39,579 nt of DNA from Planctomycetota bacterium (lineage in GTDB: Bacteria; Planctomycetota; Phycisphaerae; Sedimentisphaerales; Anaerobacaceae): NCBI GenBank assembly GCA_019456145.1, contig VRUL01000045.1, forward strand, positions 1 through 39,579, read 5' to 3'. The notes under the pieces are model-generated. The model ran no database searches. It saw nothing but the letters and a program-made list of their open reading frames with translations, and was not told where the DNA came from. The stretch's first letter is position 1; the number at the start of each line of letters is the position of its first letter. Position numbers and translations under genes: made by a program. Positions 1 through 9,500 of this stretch are shown piece by piece.

Positions 1-1
1 C

Positions 2-196
2 AGAGCGGGCCTGTCTTCACATTATTCTATTCACTGCCTGAGACATACGTATGCATGTCAGCTCTATAAAGCCAGTGATTATAACTTGCGCTTAGTGCAA
101 AAGCAATTGGGTCACTCCAGTATTCGAACCACAGAGGTATACGCAGACGTGATGGAGCCTGATACACAGAAAGCTTTGGAAAAACTGTATACGTGA
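2..196 (+). CDS. Tyrosine recombinase, C-terminal end only (cut by window edge)
   Basis: Reading the frame that starts at base 2 gives 64 residues ending at TGA 194-196. They match the end of the catalytic domain of phage-type tyrosine recombinases: the box II H-x-x-R in HCLRHTYA, the LVQKQLGHSS helix with its conserved His, and the tyrosine nucleophile in EVYADV. These enzymes cut and rejoin DNA at specific sites through a 3'-phosphotyrosine link. The N-terminus lies outside the window, so whether the gene is intact cannot be judged. The tail resembles that of the second recombinase at 13.6 kb (both have LRxVQKQLGH), so the two belong to related families. Family call is firm; specific role unknown. 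Confidence 0.85.
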   Translation, partial: RAGLSSHYSIHCLRHTYACQLYKASDYNLRLVQKQLGHSSIRTTEVYADVMEPDTQKALEKLYT

Positions 197-661
197 GCAA
201 GAGTTCCTGATTTTAGGGCAAAAGATTAGCCGGAAAATTCCAAGCGTGAGATGCAATATCACAAGGAAAGGAAGGTGGAAACGTCCAGATTTCACACCAA
301 TTCTGAAACTTTAAGGACCAATCACAATTATGTCAGTGTTACCCTCTCTTATCAGGTAAAACTACTGAGATTCTGCCAAAAACTTGTCCTCCTTATTTAT
401 CTGAGATTTTTTAAGCTTCACCTGAACTAAGTAACAGATGCCAGGCAGACTCCCAAAAAAATTAATACGCACTCCACATGGGCACAGCATCAACGTTAAA
501 ATAGGGAAGATAGGTGGTTTTGGGGACATAAAAGTATAAGAATTCGCTAAAAACGATATTTTCTAATCAACATTTGGGTAATCAATTACGGCATAGTACA
601 TAGTCATGTAATAAAAAATCTACAAACTTGGAGTTTTTCAATATTTATTTCATTTTTTTTC
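197..661. other. Intergenic stretch with no recognised gene
   Basis: Short open frames here have no recognisable motif and no convincing ribosome binding site. The stretch is AT-rich towards its right end, leading into the promoter at 662. I see no RNA gene or repeat in it. Confidence 0.5.
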
Positions 662-690
662 TTGACACGATGACAACTTATCAATAGTGT
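662..690 (+). promoter_or_regulatory. Predicted sigma-70-like promoter
   Basis: TTGACA at 662-667 is a perfect -35 box. It is followed after 17 bases by TAGTGT at 685-690, a weak -10 box. It lies about 190 bases upstream of the TPR gene start, leaving a long leader that contains inverted repeats (see 714-844). It would drive the TPR-PKD-RHS run of genes. Confidence 0.45.
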
Positions 691-713
691 TTTTAATTGA
701 TACTTAAGTGAGT

Positions 714-844
714 GAAAAAGTTGTTACTGGGAAATAATAAGACATCTTGCGAAGAGGATGTTCTTATAGGGTAGCCCCGGAGGAGGTAATTTAAGTCCGG
801 AGGGTCACCCAGAGAAAAAGTTGCGTACGGGAAAAGATATTGCG
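714..844 (+). promoter_or_regulatory. Possible structured 5' leader of the TPR gene
   Basis: The leader between promoter and gene holds two similar stretches exactly 100 bases apart (714 and 814, both starting GAAAAAGTTG and continuing with a GGGAAA). Between them are two hairpins: ACATC 742-746 with GATGT 757-761, and a longer one with GGGT 769-772 pairing ACCC 807-810 and CCGGA 777-781 pairing TCCGG 796-800. The loop of the second hairpin carries GGAGG. I do not recognise a named riboswitch class. It may be a regulatory leader or just chance pairing. Confidence 0.3.
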
Positions 845-876
845 CTCAATTTCACGCTAATTTGGAGGTCAGAGTA

Positions 877-2505
877 ATGGTCAAGAAACTTCTTATATTG
901 TTGCCAATTCTATCTTGCATATTGCTTTCCGGGATGATGGACACAGCTCTAGCGGGTTCAGCCGATCAACTTAAGCAAGCAGAGACTTATCAAGAACAAG
1001 GACAATACGGGCAGGCTGAGGGGATTTACCAGCAAATCTTAACAGATGATCCTGGTACTGACCATGCCTTTCGGGCACAAAAGAACCTTGCTATGTTGTA
1101 TGTCACCTGGGACAGACAAACAGAGGCAGAGGCAGCTTTGCAGAAATTGCTGGCTGACTTTTCCGAACATGAGGTTATAGCAACAGCAGTCACCAACGTG
1201 GCAGATACGTGCCGCAAGTGGGAAAAGCACCAAAAGGCTTGTGAGATTTATCAATATGTTGTTAGCAACTGGCCTGCCGATGAGCATGGGATGTGGTCAC
1301 AAATGGGCCTGGTAATTTCAAACATCAACCTTGGAAACAACGACATTGCAGAGACTGCCTTTGAGAAATTACGTACAGATTATTCCGAAAATGGACACAT
1401 ATCAAGAGCAGTTTGCCTTGTTGCTGATGCCTATCGCAGGTTGGAAAAAGACGAAGACGCCCGTAATCGCTATCAATATGCTCTTAAAAATTGGCCTGAT
1501 GCCGAGTTTGCGCTGTGGTCACAAATGGGTCTGGCTATTTCAAGTATCCGGTTTAGTGATTCTAATACTGCTGATCTTGCCGCTGATAAGTTACGTGCCG
1601 ATTTTTCTGAAGATGAGCGGATACCAATAGCGGTTTGCATGGTAGCCGATGAATATCGAAAGTTCAATAAATTCGAAAAGGCTCGTGAGTATTATCAATA
1701 CGTTGTTAGCAACTGGCCTGATGCAGAGCATGCATTGTGGTCACAAATGGGTCTGGCTATTTCAAACATCCAACTTGCTGATTATGATTCTGCACAAGTA
1801 ATCGCTAATAAACTGCGTGCTGACTTTTCCGATGATGAAAGGATGTCGAGAGCAGGTTGTCTTATAGCCGATGAATATCGCAGAATAAAAAAGCACGAAA
1901 AGGCTTGTGAGCTGTATCAGTACGTAGTTGATAGCTGGCCTGATACCGAGTTTGCAATGTGGTCACAAATGGGCTTGGCGATTTCAAAGACCTCACTTTA
2001 CAATGATAATGGAGCTGCTATTGCCGCAGAGAAGTTACCTGTCAATTATTCTAAGCGGACAAATTTACCGTTGGCTGTATTTCAGATTGGGGAGTCATAT
2101 TACAATCAGGCTTTTTTGAAAGAAAGTGAAGGCAACCACGCTCAAACGAAAGTGTATCTCCAAAAAGCAATAACGGAATGGGAAAAAATAATAACACAAT
2201 TACCCAAGTCCATTACTACCGCATGGGCTTACAATTTTGCTGCCGATTGTTATCGTCGGCTTGGTCAGCATAAAAAGGCTATCGAATACTATCAAAGGGT
2301 AGTTGATGATTGGCCTGACTATGAATATGCCTCGGATGCCCTTTTTCGGATAGGTCATATCCATGAAAACCTTAAAACACTGGGGATCACTTCGAAGTCA
2401 GAGGCTGATCTAAAGATAAAGGCCATATATGAGCAACTACTTGAAAAATATCCTGATTGCAGGGCGGCCAGGATTGCTCAACGCTGGTTAACAAGCCATA
2501 AATAA
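877..2505 (+). CDS. Exported tetratricopeptide-repeat (TPR/Sel1-like) protein
   Basis: A 542-residue protein with an N-terminal signal peptide (charged MVKK, hydrophobic stretch, then ALAGS as likely cleavage region). The rest is helical TPR-type repeat, including four nearly regular 74-residue units marked by the recurring WSQMGLAIS, and classical TPRs near the C-terminus (YNFAADCYRRLGQHKKAIEYYQ). TPR proteins act as scaffolds for protein binding; here it is presumably periplasmic or surface-located. I chose ATG 877 because GGAGGT lies 7 bases upstream; a TTG at 862 is in frame but sits inside the ribosome-binding region. It is followed after 11 bases by the PKD gene, so both are probably co-transcribed with the RHS gene. 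Partner and exact role are unknown. Confidence 0.85.
   Translation: MVKKLLILLPILSCILLSGMMDTALAGSADQLKQAETYQEQGQYGQAEGIYQQILTDDPGTDHAFRAQKNLAMLYVTWDRQTEAEAALQKLLADFSEHEVIATAVTNVADTCRKWEKHQKACEIYQYVVSNWPADEHGMWSQMGLVISNINLGNNDIAETAFEKLRTDYSENGHISRAVCLVADAYRRLEKDEDARNRYQYALKNWPDAEFALWSQMGLAISSIRFSDSNTADLAADKLRADFSEDERIPIAVCMVADEYRKFNKFEKAREYYQYVVSNWPDAEHALWSQMGLAISNIQLADYDSAQVIANKLRADFSDDERMSRAGCLIADEYRRIKKHEKACELYQYVVDSWPDTEFAMWSQMGLAISKTSLYNDNGAAIAAEKLPVNYSKRTNLPLAVFQIGESYYNQAFLKESEGNHAQTKVYLQKAITEWEKIITQLPKSITTAWAYNFAADCYRRLGQHKKAIEYYQRVVDDWPDYEYASDALFRIGHIHENLKTLGITSKSEADLKIKAIYEQLLEKYPDCRAARIAQRWLTSHK
1292..2010 (+). repeat. In-gene tandem repeat, 222-bp period
   Basis: The string TGTGGTCACAAATGGG recurs at 1292, 1514, 1736 and 1958, an exact spacing of 222 bases (74 codons) each time. 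Flanking sequence is also shared (GGCCTGATxxxGAG before it, GGCNATTTCAA after it). This marks recent internal duplication within the TPR gene and could allow copy-number change by recombination. Confidence 0.85.
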
Positions 2506-2516
2506 GGAGAAAACAA

Positions 2517-3470
2517 ATGAAGGCAAAATGTTTAGTTGCTGTTCTGGTCTTAAGTCAATTATTCATCACTGCCAATAAAAGTTATGCATGTCACCTAAGT
2601 CCAGTAGCGGATTTAGTAGTGATTCCACAATATACAGACGTTGGCAGGAGTATAACTTTCGATGGAAGTGCGTCATATGATCCCGATGGCCCTACAGGTA
2701 TCGGTGGGGGGCTAATAGAAGGCATCAAGAGATTTGAATGGGATTTTGATTATAAGGAATCTGAGGGTTTCACACTTGACTACTACGAAACTACCAGCCA
2801 TCACGATGGCGCGTTTGACGGCGTAACCACGTATCCGCCGTATTACACGGCTGGGACGTACAAAGTCATGCTGAAGGTCACTGATAATGACGCTGCTGAG
2901 GGAGGTACATCTGATAAATCAGACACTACTATTTGTGAAGTTATTATATATGTGCCTGATATTGTGTTTACTCTGGAAGACATCAGTGAAGGCCAGGTAA
3001 GGATTAGTTACACTACCAATCATGGTGCTCTACCTCGCAGTATCGCTTTAGGCGTTACTCTCGATAGCGGTTATATTTATAACGAGACTAACATTGTTAC
3101 AAAGGCTCCAGAATATAACGGCTTCATGGATTACGCCCATTCTAATCCTAATCCCGGCTATCAACTTGGCACTGGTGGTCATCCCTTAGCTGCTCCTGAT
3201 GCTCCGGGTGTACCAAATTTTGGAATTGGTATTGATGCATTTTCCATTAACATGGCTTGTTTCGATGAAAATGGTAATCAGGCATTTGGTCCTGCCTCAG
3301 CTAATCCTTTGATTGATCTGCAATTGCACGGAAGCGGTAGTAGTACTCTTGTGACTATTAGTGAAGATACCTTGCGTAGCAGCTTTGCTGATAGTGGTCT
3401 AACAACGAATTTGCCGCAGACAGCTACCATTGTGTTGCCAGCGCCTCCGCCTCCGCCACCGCCTCCATAG
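2517..3470 (+). CDS. Exported PKD-domain protein with polyproline C-terminus
   Basis: A 317-residue protein with a signal peptide (about residues 1-25, ending near KSYA/C). Residues about 30-150 form a PKD-type immunoglobulin-like domain, shown by FDGSASYDPDG, the core FEWDFDY and YTAGTYKVMLKVTDND. PKD domains occur in secreted and surface proteins and mediate adhesion or polysaccharide/protein contacts. The middle region (about 150-290) is not recognised. The protein ends in a run of eight prolines; a similar proline-rich stretch occurs inside the downstream RHS protein (bases about 7222-7266). It starts 11 bases after the TPR gene, with AAGGAG upstream, so it is likely translated from the same message. 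Function beyond surface binding is not evident. Confidence 0.8.
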   Translation: MKAKCLVAVLVLSQLFITANKSYACHLSPVADLVVIPQYTDVGRSITFDGSASYDPDGPTGIGGGLIEGIKRFEWDFDYKESEGFTLDYYETTSHHDGAFDGVTTYPPYYTAGTYKVMLKVTDNDAAEGGTSDKSDTTICEVIIYVPDIVFTLEDISEGQVRISYTTNHGALPRSIALGVTLDSGYIYNETNIVTKAPEYNGFMDYAHSNPNPGYQLGTGGHPLAAPDAPGVPNFGIGIDAFSINMACFDENGNQAFGPASANPLIDLQLHGSGSSTLVTISEDTLRSSFADSGLTTNLPQTATIVLPAPPPPPPPP

Positions 3471-3549
3471 TTGAATTCTAACCTTTGAAGGTTCTGTGTT
3501 CACGTTGAGGCAGCAATGGGCATATAAACCATTTTTGAGGGACTATAAA

Positions 3550-6500
3550 ATGAAAGATAGGCTTAAATTAAAATTTCCGTCGGTAATAAGAATTGCTTTT
3601 TTCACAATCATTTTTTCAGTTGTCGGTTTTACTTCTGCTGCCGAAGCAGTACAACCAGGCTGGAAAATGGTTTCTGCCGATCCGATCTCTCCCGAAGAGG
3701 CTCGGACATATTTTGAGCAATTAGGCGGGGGAGGAGGAGCGGGTGGTGCAACCGGCAGTGGCCAAACTCATCCTGAGATTACCGAACTGGCTCGAGGTTT
3801 AAAATTTGATCCGGATTTGATGTATAAGTTTGTTCACGATCATATTGAGTACACGCCTTATTTTGGCGATCTGAAAGGGGCCTATATGACCCTGATGGAC
3901 AGAAGCGGTAACAGCTTTGACCAGTCATCATTGCTCATATCTTTGCTAAAAGAAGCAGAAGGTGAACCAGATGCACCGTATACTATTCAAAATCCACGAT
4001 ACGTTTACGGTAACATTTCTTTGTCGTTCGATGATACAGACGCCTGGTTAGGAGTATCAGATCCTTATGCTCTTGAAAGGTTGATAGCTTCAGCAGGAAT
4101 ACCCTGTACGGTATATTTAAATAGTATTACAATGGACTTCCTTTGGGTGAAAGTAAACATTGATGGCACGGATTATGTGTTTGATCCGAGTTTCAAAAGC
4201 CATAGTTTCAAATCAGGCATAAACTTGGCTACTGAGATGGGATATGACCAGACTTCTTTTCTGAACAACGCCAAATCCGGAGCAGTTATAACAACTGACT
4301 CTGTCCGAAACATAAACAAAGCAAATATTGCCTCTGATCTTGCGACCTACGGCACTAATCTTATCGACTATATAAAAACGAACGATCCTGGTGCTACGCT
4401 TGACGATATAATCGGAGGGAAAAATATAATTCCAGCATCGGAAGTCCCTATTCGTCAAACCTACCTGCCATATGAGCTATCAACTCCAAGTCCGCTAGAA
4501 TGGCCTAACATACTCGATGGCTACAAAACAACACTGCAAATAGAGTACAGAGGTATTGATGTAACAACATTTTCGTCAGATATATATGGACGGAGGCTAA
4601 CCATTTTCTACAATTCTCTAGAGCAGCCGGAACTTAGACTGGATGGAGAGCTTCTGGAAACCGGAATTGGACTTGATTCGGACATCACGCTTACCGTTAA
4701 CCATCCCTATCCTGGCAACGACGGTACAGGAACCTACTGTGACCAGAGTCGCACGTTTTCCATCGCAGAGGGCGGCTCTTATTTTATAGTCAACGGCTGG
4801 GGTAATATCGGTACGAAAGTAATCGAAAAACACCGCATGATATTAGAGCAGAGAATATATGCCGGTGATGATGTTGCATCAGAACCAGTATTGGGTGAGT
4901 CACTTACGATTCTGGGCTTAACCTGGCTGGCGGAGTGTTCCAAAATTGACCAGTTGTCTGACCAGATTGCAAATACTCACACCATAAACCATCATTCATT
5001 AGGAGTTGTTGGACAGAAGGAAGGTTGCTACATCGATATGCCAATGGGTTTAGTTAGTCTCATAAGCCTCACCAACGATACCTCCAAAGAGATACCAGTC
5101 TTTTTCGCTTCAGGCGGTCATGGCAGTGCGTTTGAGTGGGGTGTGGTTAGACAGCTTCAACCTGATCGTGATGCCGTTTCTACAGTAAAACTTTTAGACA
5201 TGGCAAATGACCGAAGCACTTACGACAGAATATTCGAAGCAACAACGGCAAATTGGGAGAATAGTATAAAACCGCTACTTCAGGATTACGATTCTACAGA
5301 GCTTTCTAACATTCAACCCTATATTGACCGTGGCGATCGCGTAATTCTTCCTGAGTATGGGGATTTAGGAGAAGGAGCTTGGAAAGGGATGGGTTTTCTT
5401 GCTATCGGTTTCAATGAAAACTCCCTTGGTTTTATTATTTCAGGTGGATACAACGGAGGATATAGTACTGTCCAAGCACCACTTTCTATTCCTGAATTTT
5501 ACGCTTCAACGATTGTAGACCCAGTTGACCTTTCTTCTGACAGCCACTTCCAGAGCGAAGAGCCTATCGATATGGTTACTGGCAGCTATCTTTATGAGCA
5601 TGCTGATTTGGCTATTGGCAGCGGCGATAATCCTTTAAGCCTGGAACTCAAACGTTCCTACAATTCTAAAAACCGTTTGAATGACGGCCCTCTTGGATTG
5701 GGCTGGACTCACAATTTCGATATTACCGCTAAAGTTAGCAGTGACGGCTTTCAGAGTATGGGGGGTGATTCTCCTATTGATGCTGCAGCAAGCATTGTGC
5801 AAACATATATCAATATAGACCTGCTTTGCTCCGACAAGTTAATCACAAATCTTATGATAACGACTTTATCGCAAAGATGGCTTATGGATCAGATGATTGA
5901 CAATATAGTAACCATCAAGCAGCCGGGCAATAGTATGCAGTTTGTAAAATTGCCTGACGGCACTTACAATCCACCGCCCGGCAGAGCAGATGAACTTATC
6001 TTAAATAACCCGGGACCGGATGAGTACTTTTCACTAAAAGGAAAACAAGGAAATATCACTGAATTTAATGCCGAAGGTCTAATTAGCAATTGGAGTGATC
6101 CTCATGATAACGAAGTAACGTTCCAATATGAACCATACGAAATCCCCGGCGATTACGATTATTTAAATGGTTATTTAGTCAGCCACTGGGCTTTGGATGA
6201 AAGCTCTGGCACAACAGCATATGACTCCGTTAATAGTATCAACGGAACTCTCTATGGTGATTCCACGTGGATTACAAACGGCAGATTCGGCGGTGCTTTA
6301 GAGCTTGATGGTGATTATGATTACATCGAAGTACCCCATAATTCCTCTCTTGCGCCTGCTGCTTCTGATGAACAGTTCACGCTTTCTTGTTGGGCAAAAC
6401 GTGATAACCCGATGAGGCCATATGATGGTGGAGTTGGAATGTGTCAGGAACTGTTTTCCAGTTTCGGCAACCGGACTGCTTATGAAATACAATTTCAATA

Positions 6501-9500
6501 TTGGGCAGGTGAAGTTCGGACTCAGGCAAGGATTGAGGGATTAACTATAATATATCCTGTAGAAAATCCTGATACCGACTGGCACATGTGGTCACTGACA
6601 GTGGATAAAGTACCTGATGAAAAATTCGCCTTGCATATGGATGGAATAGAAGTAGTATCCGGTATTTATCAATCGAATATATACTATCAGAGTTGGCCCC
6701 TTTATATTGGAGGGAGTCCTGATGACTCTCCGGACGGCCCGATTGACCTGGATGGTTCGATTGATGATGTGATGTTCTTTGATGAAGTTTTAACAGAAGA
6801 GGATCTGATAGGATTATACCTGGGGCAACACCTTTCCACCACCGCTTACAAGTTAAAGGAAGTATCCAACAACTTCGGTCGAACCTTAACTTTCGCTTAC
6901 GGTATCGATGAAAGCCACATAACTTCTGTGACCGATTCAGCCAGTCCCAGTCGGTCTGTAGTCTTCGGGTATGATCCCACCAAGTGGAACCTTACAACTG
7001 TTACCAACGTGGAGAATTTTAATACTACCTTTGAATATGACGCGACTAATGACGGACAGTTGACGAAGATCTTCTATCCTACGGATCCGGTTAATCCATT
7101 TGTAACGAACATCTACGACGATTTAGGGCGGGTAAAAAAGCAAACCAATGCAAATGGCTATACTTACGATTATTATTACTCTTATTACAGAACAGAAGAG
7201 TTGGAACCCCTTCAAACTCCTCCTGCCGAACCCCCACCTCCGCCTCCTGGTGGACCACCTCCGCCCCAGAGATTCTCTAAAGTCTACTACTTTAACGACT
7301 ATGGCAGCATGGTTGCAGAAAAAGACCAGTTGGGGAGAGAAGCGACATATGTGTATGACGGTCAACAACGACTGAAACGGGCCGATTATCCCACAGGCAA
7401 TTCCACAGAATACTCTTATGACGGGAATCACAATATCACCGCTATCATCAAAAAACCCGTTCAAGGTTCTCCCGAGCCGGATATAACGGAAGGATTTTAC
7501 TATGAATCTCATGAAAGTGCCTCAGGACGATGGTTTAATCAACTCAAGACGCATACCGACTCAGCAGGTAAAGTAACCACCTATCAATATGACTATGATT
7601 CTGGTGGTGGAGAGGTTGGTAATTTGAAGGAAATAACCTATCCTGCGGTTTATTTACCAGGTGGACTTGGTCCTTTCCAGCCTAAGACAAGCTTTACCTA
7701 TGATACTTCTTCCGGCCAGGTCTTGACCGAGACAAAGAAAATCACCGATACTGATAGCACTATAACCAAGTATGAATATGACACCCCTGGCCACGGTGGG
7801 CTTAAGAAAACGATCGTGGATCATGGCGGATTGAGTATTGTCACAGAAATGGACTATGATACGGTAGGCAATCTTAAAAAGGTAACTGATCCACGAGGTA
7901 ACTTCACAACATACGAATACTATTCCTCACGTCGGCTGAAAAAAGAGACAGCACCAGCTCCATTTCAATATAAAACTCACTATGAGTATTATCCGGATGG
8001 CAAACCCAAATTAGTCAAAAGGCAAACAGAAGATCCGGACATCTGGCAGATGACTACATATACCTATACTCCTACGGGCCAGAAAGAGACTGTTCATGGC
8101 CCAATAGGGCCAGTGGCGTTTGATTCGGTAGGCGACAATCATGGAACTATATATGGAGCTGAATTGACAACTGGAAAGGTAAATGGCGCATTAGAGTTTG
8201 ATGGCAATGATGATTACATTGATGTTGCGGATGATCAAAGTTTGGATTTTGGAAGCGATCCGTTCACTTTTTCTGCATGGATAAAGTTAGCTGGTACTGG
8301 ACCCAGAATTATCTTGTCAAAAGGAAATGCTGGAGCGGGGGGAAAAGGAGTTCTATTCAGGATAGAAGCTAATGAAACGGCACGATTAATTGTTACGGGG
8401 GATTCAGAAGAAGTTTCTGCATATTCAAATAATACTCTTGGAACCGGAATCTGGTATCATGTTGCAGCTACTAAATCATCTGCTATGACAGTGTATGTAA
8501 ATGGCGATCCTGGAACCCCCCAGAATTCTCCGAGTGGTTCTATAAATAGTAGTATACCGTTTCGTATTGGAAGATGGGGTAGTCAAATTGGCTTGTATTT
8601 CAATGGACTCATGGATGAAGTAATGGTATTTGACAGAGAATTGTTACAAGCGGAAATCCAGCAAGTTCGCCAAAACGGTGTTAATGGTGTTAATGCTCTG
8701 ACTGGCTTCGATCCTGCTGAATATCCTGTTTCTTACTGGAATTTTGACGATGAGGGTCAGGTCAACCTAACGAGATACGAATATGATTCACTGGATCGAC
8801 TGTGGAAAACGACAGATGGCGAAGATAATACAACCGAGCAACTCTACTTTCCTGATGGAAAGCCGTATAAAATTGTTGATGCCATGAATCAGGATTCTGT
8901 TAAACACATCTATAATCCCGATGGAACATTGTATTCGAAGTCGGATGCAAAGGGTAACACAACAATCTACGAATATGACGACCATATTCGATTGAAAAAA
9001 ACAACTTATCCGGATCCTTCCAAATATGAAGAGTTAAGCTATGACAGTGCAGGAAGGCTGGAAGAAAAAAGAACACGGGCTAATGATATTATAACCTACA
9101 GCTATGACGAGCTAAACAGGTTAAAAACTAAAACAGTACCAAGCATGCCAGATGACAGCGTAACGACGTATAAATATGATTTGCTCAGCAGGCAGGTTGA
9201 AATAGTTGAAACAATTGATGGCGTCGACACGATTATATACAATGAATTTGACAATGCCGGCGGTCTCAAAAAGGTCACCTATAACTATCCATCTCTTGAT
9301 GACAAGATAATACAGTACGAATATGATGCGGCTGGTAACAGAATAGAACTAACGTATCCCGATGATGGAAAATGTGTCAGATACCATTATGATAATTTGA
9401 ATCGCCTGGTTAGTATACGCTCTGATGATATGATTGGCTATTGGAACTTTGATGAAGGCCAGGGAGATATTGCGCACGATGTGGTAGGTGGAAATCATGG

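Noticed and set aside
769..810. Known c-di-GMP, cobalamin or glycine riboswitch in the TPR leader
   Set aside because: The hairpins are real in sequence, but none of the conserved cores of these classes is present.
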